Assembly (NCBI GenBank): GCA_916700875.1
Contig: CAKAKS010000285.1
Span: 248,001-312,000, forward strand
Direction: 5' to 3'
DNA: 64,000 nucleotides
Source of the DNA: Sebastes aleutianus
Lineage: Eukaryota; Chordata; Actinopteri; Perciformes; Sebastidae
The position numbers and the translations under genes were made by a program. Positions 11,901 through 24,330 of this stretch are shown here, one piece after another. Below the pieces are notes generated by a model. It was not told where the DNA came from. It did not search any database and saw nothing but the letters and a program-made list of their open reading frames with translations. How positions within the stretch are numbered: the stretch's first letter is position 1; every line of letters starts with the position of its first letter.

Positions 11901-12288
11901 TCATCCCTTGACTTTTCATCTAGTGCCACCAGCGGGCCAAAGTTCATCCAGTGAAATATCTCCACATCTACTCAATTGATTGCCATGAACATGTTAAACT
12001 AAGATCGACTAAGATGGGGCAGCCTTAGACCTAATACAGATTTTCTATGCTACATATTTTGGTAAGTGTACAACTACATCCTCCCTCCTCCGTTTCCTTC
12101 TAGGTTTGATCTCTTTCGAGGAGTTTCGTCAGACCTTGAAACTCCTGAGCTCTCATCTTAAGACAGAGATCAGTGACGAGGCCATCGCAGACCTGGCCCA
12201 GAGCATCGACTTCAACAAGGACGGGAGCATCGATATCAATGAGTTCATGGAGGCTTTCCGGTTGGTGGACATCTCTGCACATACCTGA
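5960..12288 (+). CDS. ppef2: Serine/threonine phosphatase with EF-hands 2 (18 coding exons, 724 aa)
   Basis: Calcium-linked PPP-family phosphatase expressed in sensory and photoreceptor cells in other vertebrates. Coding exons: 5960-6011, 6115-6132, 6230-6238, 6357-6484, 7547-7601, 7766-7941, 8052-8166, 8282-8328, 8408-8574, 8765-8801, 8891-9040, 9167-9514, 9656-9841, 10791-10933, 11148-11254, 11344-11507, 11618-11705, 12104-12288; phases join without a break. Residues 2-3 (Gly-Cys) suit myristoylation plus palmitoylation. An IQ motif starts near residue 32 (LLIQRWYRQYVARLE). Metal and catalytic motifs are GDLHG 185-189, GDFVDRG 214-220, RGNHE 245-249, HGG 299-301, RSHE 480-483 and SASNYYE 502-508. 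EF-hand loops are 659-670 and 699-710, both with Asp/Glu ligands; a degenerate third loop precedes them. Length and order match PPEF2 (human about 750 aa), and the N-terminal region fits PPEF2 better than PPEF1. The first exon has a second possible donor nine bases upstream (GTGACA at 6003), also in phase. Confidence 0.93.
6115..6132 (+). CDS. ppef2: ppef2 18-nt microexon
   Basis: Six codons flanked by a TTTTTAG acceptor and a GTAAATG donor, phase 1 on both sides, linking the myristoylated N-terminus to the IQ motif. Skipping it would keep the frame. The call rests on splice signals and phase only. Confidence 0.6.
6230..6238 (+). CDS. ppef2: ppef2 9-nt microexon
   Basis: Nine bases lie between a TGTGAAG acceptor and a strong GTAAGT donor, phase 1 to 1. 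They add three residues just before the IQ domain. The acceptor has a modest pyrimidine tract, so this exon is less certain than the 18-nt one. It can be skipped in frame. Confidence 0.45.
6545..6990. repeat. Dispersed fish repeat with internal tandem units (ppef2 intron)
   Basis: Two to three diverged units of roughly 140-170 bases repeat the motifs GATTGCCATGAA, TTCATGGTCCCCAGAGGATG and TAGCGCCACCATGA. Related copies occur near 11795-12005 (plus), 41450-41600 (inverted) and 47940-48190. No coding potential. The family name is unknown to me. Confidence 0.65.
9875..10559. mobile_element. Long fold-back DNA element in a ppef2 intron
   Basis: Begins AAGGGATAGTTCGGGTGT and ends with its inverse (ACACCCCAAATATCCCTT), flanked by TA on both sides. 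The two arms are each about 300 bases and largely inverted copies of each other, including a TACAGTAGATGAC block and a TGTACTGCTGTGGACGG block. A spacer lies near 10200-10240. There is no transposase frame, so it is non-autonomous. A fragment related to one arm lies at about 14925-14985. Confidence 0.8.
11795..12005. repeat. Second copy of the GATTGCCATGAA tandem-type repeat (last ppef2 intron)
   Basis: Shares TTCATGTTCCCCAGAGGATGA and CTAGTGCCACCA motifs with 6545-6990. Confidence 0.5.
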
Positions 12289-12746
12289 GAGCCTGGACCA
12301 GGAGCTGTCGCTGTACCTGCTGCATAGAGAACACCCAGAACAGTTTTGGATAGACTTGTTCAACTGGATACACGTCTGTGGAATAAAAAGTTTAGTAGTA
12401 TCACATCCATTTGACCTTTGCGGATCAAACTAGATCTTTTCTACCTCTTAGATTTTTTTTTTTACCTTTTTTTATTTACGTTTATTTAAGAAGTTGGTGT
12501 ATCTTAAGGATTTATGTGTGTAACTTATGTGCTTAGTTATGCATAAAAAACATCAAACACACAATACATGTTGTCTTTCCCTTTCATGTCATCACATTGT
12601 TGACAATGTTTGGCCCAAAGAAGTCAGGAATTAAAGGAACCCTATGGATTTTACACATTAAAAAGTGTGTTTACAGGTCTTGGGGAGTACCACTGCTTAA
12701 ATTAAGTAAGTTGTATAAAGCCTTTTGTGGCGCAAAGTCTAATAAA
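12289..12746 (+). other. ppef2: ppef2 3' UTR with two candidate poly(A) signals
   Basis: AATAAA occurs at 12382-12387, 94 bases after the stop, and again at 12741-12746. Either could end the transcript. The ppef2 transcript converges on nup54, whose own poly(A) signal lies near 14232. Confidence 0.55.
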
Positions 12747-13461
12747 TGTCCTTAAGTGATGTCACTTGAGTGAGCGTTGGTTGGGGCTGAAGACTAATCG
12801 GGAGGTGTGGAGTTAGAAAGAAGAGAGCTTACCAGACCTCTGTTGCCCGCTCCTCATTTCTAGCAGCTCAAGGCTATATTAGCCACTACTAGCATAACAC
12901 ACCCAAATCTCTGATCTGTCAGCGGTCCAGGAAGAAGTGGAATAAAATAGACAATATGTCTGGTTCTTCTGCATCGATTTTGATCTTTTATTTCTCCCCC
13001 CTGGCCACCGCAAGTCAATGTTATAGGGGTACAATGCTGAATTGATGGCATAAAGGGGAAAAGAGTGTTATACTGAGACAAAGAAAACTCTGTAGAGTTA
13101 GTGCTAAATTGAGTACAAGTAAAGACAGGACTGTGGACCTGGATTTGCTAATAAACTCATGAATATTTAGTCCACAGGGTTTCTGTTTGAATTTGATTCT
13201 AGACATCATGGAGCTTGATCGAATTTGATTGAGAATGCAGCACTACCTAAGGAGTAAAAGTCAAAATAGTAGTGATGGAAGTGCACTCAACAGACTGTAA
13301 AAGATAAAAATACTGCATAAAAATGTATGTAACAATAATAAAAAACATTAGCAATAAAAAGCAGTTTCAAAAGCTACCAATTCTGAAGAATGCTCATTTT
13401 TAGTGTGTAATCAATCCATTACTGTGATTTCTGCTTCTCAAAATTAAATGTTTATTTCATT
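12747..13461. other. Convergent intergenic region, no gene seen
   Basis: Non-coding sequence between the ppef2 3' end and a hAT MITE. Short open frames only. Confidence 0.4.
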
Positions 13462-13462
13462 T

Positions 13463-13738
13463 TAGGGCTGTCGTCAACCAAAGAAATTCAGTCCACTAAC
13501 ACTCAAACGTTTTTGTTGACTAACTGTTTAGTTCATTTAATCGACAGATCTGTGAAACTGAGTTTCTCCACAAAGAATCAAACAAAATAAATCTTCTGTT
13601 TACCAGAGGTGTGCTTATAAGTTTCTTAGAAATGTAGTCATTCAGCATAAAAAACAACTAATTGACTAAAGAAATCTTAGTCGACTAAGACCAAAACAAC
13701 CGATTAGTCGATTAATCGACTACGAGGGGGCAGCCCTA
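13463..13738. mobile_element. hAT-like MITE, copy 1 (AGTCGACTAA family)
   Basis: Ends are TAGGGCTGTC and GGGCAGCCCTA, inverted to each other, with subterminal AGTCGACTAA and GATTAGTCGA palindromic motifs. Near-identical 8-base flanks (ATTTCATT at 13454-13461 and AATTCATT at 13739-13746) fit a hAT target-site duplication. No transposase. Related to 19363-19651 and the fragment at 38015-38093. Confidence 0.8.
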
Positions 13739-13746
13739 AATTCATT

Positions 13747-14231
13747 ACATTAGAAAAAGAGGTACAGATGTATTATTAAGTATTAAACCATTAATGTATA
13801 TAGATAGTCATCTGTCACTACTTCAACAGTGTCCTTTACTTCTATCTGTGCTCTGAAAAATAAGTGTGTAATTCAGACCCTTTGGATTTCGGTGACTCTT
13901 CTGCACGAGGGGATATAATCTTTCGGAAAGCTGCTTAATCAGTTCAACTGCCAATCAGTCTGAATCCAGGACATGAATCCTATCAACTCGAGCCCTACTT
14001 TGATGAGATGTTGGAAAGGGCTTGTCTGAAGGTAAACACAGGTGACGCGATATCCCACATTAGTACCGCAACTACTTCAGATGAAAAACAGGATGCAGAT
14101 AGACGAGCAAGAAAGTAGCGTAGTTCAGACAGAAGTACACGGAGAAACACTGAAACAAATGAAGCTACCTTTACAGTACGCACAAAAGGAAAAGGAGTGT
14201 AGCGAAGAACTTGTTTTCAATTTAAATGAAA
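13747..14231. other. Intergenic sequence beyond nup54 3' end, no gene seen
   Basis: The open frame at 14042-14239 (plus) has no recognisable domain and abuts the nup54 poly(A) region on the other strand. Confidence 0.35.
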
Positions 14232-14678
14232 TTTATTAACATTATAACAACATCATAAAAAAGAAATACAAAGATGTATTTACAATGTATTCAAACACAA
14301 CACACACACTTAATCCCACGAATTGTTTACATGCCAGTCACACTCCTAGTCTCATATCCATAATCTGATTTAACATGAGGGAAGCCAGCTATTATTAGAC
14401 GATGTTGAGTCTTTCCATTAAGCTGTCTATATCCTATGTCCGGAGAGCACAGAGTAACCAGTCGTTTTGTTGGTAGTGGGGGAAAGTCCTGATAAAATGT
14501 TGATCAAGAGAGTAATTAATCCAAACTCAGATGCCATCCTATGATCAAATCAAGATTAATCCAATACCATGACATAAAGGACAAATTGTCTCATCTGGGT
14601 GACAGGCAGGCCACTTTTCAGAGGATTGATATTGTGAGTCAGAGCATATGTATGTGAGTGTGTGTTGGCAGCGTAGAC
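14232..14678 (-). other. nup54: nup54 3' UTR
   Basis: The nup54 stop is at 14681-14679. On the minus strand an AATAAA (TTTATT at 14232-14237 on plus) about 440 bases downstream is the best candidate poly(A) signal. Confidence 0.55.
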
Positions 14679-17600
14679 TCAGCTCAGGATGCCTCCTCTC
14701 ATGTGTCCACTGTCACTCAACCCGTGCTCTATGAGTTTGATGTCTTCCAAGTCATCTTTGATAACGCTGATCAAATGACTTAAACCGTCCTGCTGCTGTT
14801 TCAAGTGCTGAAAGTGACAGAAAGAAAAAGTGTTTCAGTTAATGCCCATTTTTTATTTTTTTTTATGTTTTATATTATTCTGTAACTTCACAGTGGTATT
14901 CCTCTGCATGCTGCACGCTCCCTGTTTTGAGAAGCAGACAGGAGTACCGACACATAAGCTAAGCAATGTACTGCTGTGTGGACGACACATTAGTTCTGAT
15001 CCAAAAGTCGCACAATAACAAACAGACTAACCGATCGATGCAGCGGTAGACCAGCAACTCCAATCCCACTTTAAAAAAATCCAAACTAACCCTTTCAGTT
15101 ATTTCCAAACTAAGCACAGCTAAGTTTGACTCAGCTAGTGCTAGCGTCCACATTATTACAACCTGATTGATGAGCTTACTTTGGTAACCCACATCAATCC
15201 TTTTTGCAATGGCTGAGCGCCCGTTTCCATTTGAAATAAACAGAACAAAATGCAGATGGACCCGACCTTTCAAGACAGTCATGGTCTATAGAGAAAGGTG
15301 CATTCAGAGGTCTGGAATTAGAATTACAGCGCACAGACGTTAAAATAGGATGCATTGTGCAAATGTGCCGACTCACTTGTTTGATTTCCCTGAGAAGGTC
15401 TGCATCAACACTGTAGCGCTCTTCTGATCTCACAGCTCCGAAATGATTCTGCATCCGGATTTGGGACATTAATTCATTCAACCGACCCTGGAAGAAAAGA
15501 CAACACAAATACTGTAAAATAGCACCTTTAACTTTATAAGGATTGCAATGTTACCAGATAGGATTCAAAATAATAGCCTAAATAATTACTGAAATAACTA
15601 AAATACCATATATATACCAGACACTTACCTTGAACTGTGTGGGGGCATTGAGCTCAGACTGAATGGTGTCCAGCTGCACCCTGAGGTGCTCCTCATCCAC
15701 TTGGATAGCATAACCACTTTTTCTCTGAATCTCCTGTTTGATTAGCACCTGACAGGAAAATAGAGACGTAGGAGGAGGAGGAGCAGTGATAAATATGAGA
15801 AATACTGGAGCAGAGACGATTAAGCAGGGAAAAACACAGAACGTGCCAGGGCATTCATTCAAACTCTACGAAATGTGGAGGTCATTTCAACCTACGACAT
15901 AATATCACAAATGGTGAGGCAGCTACCTGCAGCACTCTGTGAGAGAGATCCATCAGCTTCCTCTTGTACTGGGCAATCTTGGCCACTGTGGTCGCCTGGT
16001 TCTTCTGCAGTTCACTGATGTCGCTGGAAATGATCTGCAAGTCCAGATGTGTGTATGTGAGTGAAAACAGGAGGGAGGAAATTGTTACATGTTTAGCATT
16101 TCTCCACTGATTTCAAGTTATATTTTTAGACCTATCAAGCTGAAAACAATCCTTGCCCTGTTGCCCTACCTCAGAAATCCTTTGTTTTTGGCTTTTTTGA
16201 TATTCTGCTCAACAACATTCTAAGATAGAACATTAAAAGTATAGTTTTACACAAGTTTGATGTTGCATTTTATGGTAATATTAGCCAACTGCTTTAGATA
16301 TTGACCCAATTTAGAAGTTTTGCAATTAAGTCTTACATTTTTTCCTGTCCGTGCATCAAGAGTGGCGAGTTACCTCAAGTCAAAGCTATACCGTTTCGCT
16401 TCCGCGGGTACTCAAGGGTCCGCGTGGCGTAAATTTTCTCAGCAGAGTGTACACGTAGAGAACGCATTTTCCGAGCGGACAGCACAAACAGAACTACTAT
16501 GCGTCCCTGGTGTCCGCAGCTGTCCGTGTATGCATCCGTTTGGGAGTGTAATCGAGGCTTTATCAGCCTCTATCTCATATGATATACCTGGTGTAAATAT
16601 CCTCAAATCCAAACCAAGCTTAACAGAGAAAAGAATGCTTATTTGGACTGTCACTGGACAGATATTTTAAAAAACAAACCAAAATGATATTAAAACATCC
16701 CTACAAATACTGCTACACTTGCAGCTGTATTTGTAATAGTAATTTCAGTTGTAAACAACCTGTTGGCAGCAAGCATGAACTGGACATCTGTGTACTCTGT
16801 CCTTGACACCACAAAATCTGTTTCAAAATTCCATTGTTGATAATCAGAAGGCACCGTGCCCATGTTCAGTGAGTCTTACTTTTAGAGACTAAGACTGGCG
16901 GTAAGAGACGGCAGTGTTTTCACTTACATCCACTCTGGTCTGATGCTGTTTGGTCATCTGCTCCTGGATCTGCAGCCGGCGAAGCAGCTCCTTAAAACCC
17001 ACCATGGGCACTGGTATTAATCTGGAGAAAAAACATAAAAAAAACAAAAAACATTTGACAACATGCCTTAGCACATAAAGTTGAGATGTAGTTTTTTGTT
17101 GTTGTTGTAAACAACAAAAAGCCAGTAAAAGCTGTGGCATAATGGGCATTGGTCAGGAAACCGCCAGAGCCATCTTTATGTGTCATGTGGTAAAACTTCT
17201 AAATCAGCTGAGATAATAAAGCAGGTGTTGTTGAAGCCCTGCACTATATGCTGAAATAAATAGGAAATTCCGTATCTGGAGTAGCCAGTGGGGAAAAAGT
17301 AGCCAGCAAGAGGAGAATCAGGCTTATTGTGTATTTTAGCTCACACAGTTTGTAATAGCCAATATTTAAAACCACGCCTATTACTGGCTGTAAATAACTT
17401 TTGTAATTAAGAATCATTAGACCTTATTTAACAGTTTTTATTTATTGACATCTTCACTGTAAGATTCATCAATACATGCCACAATGAGGGTTAATGTATT
17501 GTTTTACTAGAAACATATACAATGTTTTTAATTCCATGTCTCATCTAGCCTATGTATTTTTTTAAAAATTAAATTATTTATAAAATAAATATGCTAAAAA

Positions 17601-20600
17601 TAACTTTAAAATAACAAAACATGTGAATCACTTGACCCAAATCATGTGAATCTACTAAATTAACTCAACTTCTAAAAGCACAATGTAAAGATAATTAATT
17701 AATTAATTTGTTCAATCATTAAGCCTATAAACAATCATCGCGTTGCTGCCACTGATGTTTTGACTGTTTTCCGAAGTAGTTTGTCATGAAGATGTCACCT
17801 GGGGTGACCTTACTAGAAAATATCACGGGTTCGGGCGGGCGGGTCAAAAAGTTACAAAGCAGCGCTCCGAGCAAGGACAGAGACAAGACCGCTTAAAGGG
17901 TGTTACACTTAAATACTGTATATATCATGTTCCACTTATGGAATATGGCTTAAGGGCACTAGTAATCTGGTTGAGCCGCCATTCAATCATTGGCACAGTA
18001 AGTACTTTTACCCAGAACATGAAATGCTACAAAGTTGGGGAACAATCAAAATGCAGCAACTGGAGAATCTCAAGGATCTTAAACTGTTCTCCCCTTCCCC
18101 ACATTATTCATATACCACTCTTTATAGAAAGTCTTGAACAGATGTTCTTAACCAACTTACTTTTCTGGTTCAGGGTTGTCCTCCTTAGCCTGCTCCCAAA
18201 TGATGGGGTCCACTCCTAGTGAGAAGAGACAACATCCTCAGATGTAAATCACATACCAACAATCAATGTTGAATTCAGCGAGAGGATGACACAAACGTGT
18301 ATGCACGCATTTACCTGCAGGTGCATTTTGCAGCAGCTGTTTGAGCTGTGCTGGAGACAGCTCTGTGCGTGTGACGGACATGGCCACTCCGATCTGTGTG
18401 AGCTGGACCTTGATGTTGGCCTGCTCCACATGACTGAAGAGCGTGGTGGCGGGGATCCGCTTGGAGGTGCCATTAGGAGAACGCTCCACCACGTAAATGA
18501 TCACCTCGGTCCTGAGAAACAGAAGATATGAATGAGTCCCCACATTTGTTTAAAATTCATTTAATATCTATTACAATTTCTGACAGCTAAAAATCTCTTT
18601 TGAAAGTAATAAGGAAAGCATGTGTGCAGCAGCACTGAATGACATGTTATAGAAACTTACTGGTCATTGGGTAGGGCTTTGACGCCATCTACATTGACAG
18701 TGAGTGTCTGGTTGCTTCCCAGAACTTTGTGGAGGGTCTCCACCAGATGCTGCTGCTGAGCTCGCACATCAGCTTCCCTTTTATTGAGGATCAAGACCAC
18801 CAAACCATCCTCATCCTTACTCACTGGGACGCAGCTATATCCCACCGCCTAGGAAACAAAAAAACACAGAGGACGACCAGTTAATATTCAAATTCAAAGG
18901 AACCCAACAACACTTTCAAGTAGGGATGTCACGAGAACGGATACTTCAGTACCAAGTCGATTCCAAAATTCTGAAAGTGACAGTACTCGTTTTACTACAG
19001 TACCATAGGTAGACCTACAGTGCCCCATCGTCCTGAGACGATAGCAAATATGTTTGGGACGCAGTAAACTCACATTGTGAACAACAAATCCATGTTGAAA
19101 TTGGCAGGATGAGAGCTAGTTAAAATGAGCTATTAGCAGCCGGTAAATGGCACAGTACTGCACGGAGCTAACAGCTAACGTTAACGGCAGGTGCCATTGC
19201 CGTTTACTTTATGATACGTTCAGACTCTATTCAGTAAAAATGATTATTGGGCGAAGGTAAATTCTAATGTTATCACGATGTGTTCAAATGTTGTCTTGTA
19301 AAATGACGTTTTTGGCGAGAAACTTCAATAAACACAGATCTTTGAAGGAGATGTGTTCACAGTAGGGCTGTCTTCAACCAAAGAAATTCTTAGTCGACTA
19401 ACACTCATACGATTTTGTCGACTAATCGATTAGTTGATTTAATCGACAGATCTGTAAAACTGAGTTTCTCCACAAAGAATCACACAAAAGCACCACTTTA
19501 AATCTTGTGTTTACCAGAGATGTGCTCATAAGTTTCTTGGAAATAAGTCATTCAGCATGAAAAAAGCATAAAAAATGACTAATCAACTAAAGAAATCTTA
19601 GTGGACTAAGACCAAAACGACCGATTAGTCGACTAAGAGGGGGCAGCCCTATTTCACAGCAACATAAAGTAGATAGGAGAGGGAATAATGACCTGTTTAA
19701 CTTCCTAACAAAAAACAGTTACAAGGAGTGGATGTTGAAGTACAAGGGATTCATTGTTTCGTTTTTTTCCAGTGGTATCGAATTGGTATCGAGAATCATG
19801 GAATTTCACTGGCATTGTTCTCGACTACTTAATTTCTGGTATTGTGACATCCCAACTTCCGAGCACTGACGAACTATCCGTCATTACCTTGAACCTGCAG
19901 AATGGGTTCTCCTGGTTGAAGTCAACAGGTTGGTTGTTGTTGCTGTAGTAGCCCTTCCCAGTGCCCCAGTAAGCCTGCAACTGGTTCCACTTGGCTAAGA
20001 TGGAGTCACGCTCATCTCCTAACAAGGTGGGAGCTGACAGAGCAGTGACCTGCTGGTAAAGCTGGGTGGGCTGAGCCTGACCCTGTTGCAGGGCCTGCGG
20101 GCCGAACAAGCTTCCTGTTAGAGGGAAAGAGAGGGAAAATGACACGTCAGATTGTCTTCTTCTTCACATTTTCTGATACATCTTTATGTCCATGTCCAAT
20201 GGGGGAAAACTACTGATTTAAAATGTTATTTTATAATATGAGGAAACAATTTGTATACACTGAGTGCACAGTCTCATATTTCTGCTTCGGCTGCACACTG
20301 GTGGATTGATGATGATGTTAAATCTGAAATTTACAACTTTCTGCTTGTTGTCGCCCTCTGCAGTGATAAAAGGTGTACAGCACAGTTGGTAGAGTTGTTG
20401 TGGGAGATTGCGTGTTAGCCTGCTGTGCAAAAACTTTGAAAACTACACTACTGCTGGACTTACGCTTGATTTTGAAATGAGAGAATATACAAAACATGGT
20501 GTGAATTGAACAGTTTGCAGTGTGCTTGCTGTTTCAAACATACTTTACTAGCACTATAATCCAGGACAGGCTGACCTACTCCACCCATTGTAAATGTGCT

Positions 20601-23600
20601 CATTTGTGCATTTTATGATAAACCTCCAAAAAACAGATGGCCAAATTAGTACGTTTACTAATTTAAAAACATGCCTTGTCTGGGTCATAATTTTCTCATC
20701 TTCACATGGAAACACTCAAACTGTTATTTGGAAATAGGGGGTCTCACCTGGCTGCTGCTGAGCTGGCTGGATATTAAAGCCTCCAAACCCACCGAGGCCA
20801 GTTGTTCCTAATCCAGTTCCAAATCCTGTTGTCCCAGCAGCGGTTCCAGCGCCAAGCCCAGAGGAGAACCCAAACCCTTTGTTCTGCGTGTTACCAAACA
20901 GGCCTCCTAAAACGGAAAAATGTGCCAACACAGTGAGAAAGATATCTACATTAATGCTACTGAATGCCTGCTAAGTCTAAAGTGTTTGGGAAATATATGC
21001 TGCAGCTTTACAGAGGGATCACTGCAGGAGTGACGGGAATGACCTATTTACAGTGCAGAGTGACTGTGACGTCTTACGGCAGCTATTTGTTGGCATTTCA
21101 ACACAAAGCTGAGTGTGCAGCAGTATGCAACAGCACAGCTCTAAACCCTGATTATACTCCTGAACGGACGTGTACAAAGACAGCTGCGGACACCACAGAC
21201 GCATAGTAGTTCTGTTATACTGCCTGCTCGGAGAACGCGCTCCACAACGCGCTCAAGGACTGTACTTAAGTACAATTTTGACATACTTGTCCTTTACTTG
21301 AGTATTTCCATTTTATGCTACTTTCTACTTCACTACATCTCAGATGTAAATATTGTACTTTTTATTTTACTTGACACTTATACTTGCTAGTTACTTTTTA
21401 AATGATCTGATTATATGATATGATGCAGTACTATACCACCAATCTACCCAGTAGTATACAAAATATCAAATTGGCTCCACATTGACGAATTACAACATTA
21501 AAGAGCTCTTAATGTATTTGTTAATGATAAAAATAGAACAATATAATATTCTATGATAATATAATACTGAAAGGAGCCATTCTGCATAATGAGTACTTTT
21601 ACTTTTCATACTTTAGTTACATTTTGCTGATTAAACGTTTCTACTTTTAATTAAGTAACATTTTGAATCGCCAACTTGTAGCGTATTGGCTGTGCAGTCA
21701 CAACAAATTGCCAGTATGCAGACGTCTGCAGAGAGCCTACGCGTACACCTTCTGATGACGGAATTTACGTCAGACGAACCCCAGTAGACCCGGAAGGTAT
21801 AACTTCGGCTTTAGGAGTAAGGACATAGACATGGTTTAGAAAACTGAAACCAAACCAAAATCAGTTGTCCTAGTCTTTTTTTTTTTTTTTTTGCCATTTC
21901 TAATTTTCATCTTAAAAATTATATTACGCAGCATTGTTGGTTGGTGTTTGTAAACCATTCAAAGTTGCCCCTTCCTCCCATGCTCAACAAACGAGAGCAC
22001 AGCGGTGGTCGAGCGAGCTAGAGTGAATGAAGAGAGGGAGCGATGTTAACGAGAACACAGCATCTATGTATATACTGTATATCTATGGTCAGGAAAGTAT
22101 GAAAAAACAGATAACACCCAAGCCTACGAGAAACACCCCAAACACAGCAAGATAAGAAGAAAAGAGAAAATGCAGGCAGAGAGCTGCAGGGGTCTCTGCA
22201 GATACAGACACACACTTCTAGTGGGTCATAAGTGATGATTGAGAGGGAATACGTTTGTATGAGCCTATACAATGTTTTTAGAAAAATGCTGCATAGCATA
22301 CCTTTAAACATTAGGAGACTAAATGATTAACTTTGATCTACATTACCTCTACACATGTCAACAATCAGAATGAAGCACACAACAGGATCCCCAGCTGGGG
22401 GGTTTCTTGCCCTGCATTGAGCCTCAAGGCAGTGACAGAACGGTGATGGTCAAAATATTTGTTTTGTAATTTGGCAACCTGATGAAATTGTTTCTTTATT
22501 CAAATTGGTTACTTTTATCATAATGCAAGTGCAGCTTATAAACCTGCCTTTGATGATTGTTGGGCAAAACTGTTGAATGTCCTCTTTTTAAAATACAAAT
22601 GTTGCGTGCATGCATATTCTATGTCCTGCACGTAAACATAAATGGCAACAAAAAGAAGGGAATGTTCATATATTTTGTTAAGCGCTACACTGCTGACCTG
22701 CAGTGTTGGCGGGAGCAGCAAAGCTAAATGTGGACCCCGGTGCAGCGGCAGTTGTTGTAGTTGTCCCAAAGCCACCAAACGCGCCTGAGAAACAAAGCAA
22801 ATCATGCCAAATGAGAAGAAGGAGGGGACACAGAAAGGGGTGAGAGATAGATAAATGAAGGAAAGAAAAAAGAATGAAATCCCTGACTATTCGACATAAA
22901 AATCATGACTGAGCTTTTAAGATTAATAAAAAAGAAAACTGAACTTTATTTCTGTCTAGCATTGCTCTTCTGTCTAACAGAGAAGGTGAAGATGTACTGG
23001 CTTTCTACAGGAATCAAATGAGATGAGTGCATAATTCAACATTTTGTCTCCTCGTGCAAATGGAAACAACAATGCATGACACTTTATGAGACAAAGCAAC
23101 ACGTGAGACGAAAAAATCACTGCACCACATCGATGTGAAAATGGATGAAAATGTGTGTTTACAGACACAGACTGTACTGATTAATCACAAAGGTCATCTA
23201 CCTGTGCTAGCCAGGCTATTACCAAAATTGAAAACAGTGCCAGTGGTGGTTGCTGTACCAAAGCACCCCACATTAAAGCTGACTGCTGCTGGGTTGGCAT
23301 TTAAACCAAACCCCCCAAAACTAAACCCACCAGCCGTGGTGTTTCCAGCTCCCAGCCCCCCAAATCCTGCAGCCAGCGGAGGCAGGCAGCGAGAAAGAGA
23401 GAATGACATGGAGGAGTTAAGTGACAAAAGGCCTTGTATGGGCTTATTCATTGTAAAAAAACAGGTACCTTAAAAGAGACAAGACTAAGCAACTTTGCTT
23501 TGACCATAACGTGCATCTTACCAGTGTTGGTGGAGCCAAAACTAAATCCTGTGGCTGGTGCAGCAGCAGTGGTTGTGGCCACCCCAAAACCAGGGGCTGT

Positions 23601-24267
23601 AAGAGCTACAAAGGAAAAGTAGACACAAAATAGGTAGTCAGTTAAACTGGCACAAAATTTGATTCGGATAAAGAGGATAGCTAGAAAATAGTCAACACAA
23701 ATTACATGCAAAACTTTAGTTTTTTTGTTAGGAGCAAAAAAATAACTGCAAATATAGAAAGCAGTTCCTCTTCATATAGTTCACATACCTATTGTATGCT
23801 ATTACCCAATGGTAAAAAGGGTAATTTTTCTCTGATAATACATTCATGGGCTCATTCTTCTTGTCTTTCTGATTCACTATGACTACCAATAACGGCCTAG
23901 AAAATATTTGAGTATCAGACAAGAACAGATAATCATCTCTGTTTTCATTCACGCCTTGTGGTGCCCACAGAGTCAACAACAGAATCTACTCTAATTTGCA
24001 GAAATGATGGTAAAATTTCCCATCACAAAGTTAACGCGATGATAACGCGCTATATTCACTTTTTTTAATAGTCGTGTTTCACAGCTGTTACCCTGCACTA
24101 TATTCAGTTTTAACAGTTTTCTTCATCTTCTTGTATTTTTACATCTGGTATATTTTTTTGTACTTTGTACTACTAACTTTTTTACTGCCATTTTACTAAC
24201 ATGTTTAGCACTATGGAACTGTGATGCTGGAAACTTGAATTTCCCTCTGGATTAATAAAGTTACTAC

Positions 24268-24330
<63 letters not shown>

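Noticed and set aside
20341..20375. Possible CTCF site (GCCCTCTGCAGTG)
   Set aside because: The central AG and flanking positions do not fit the core consensus well.
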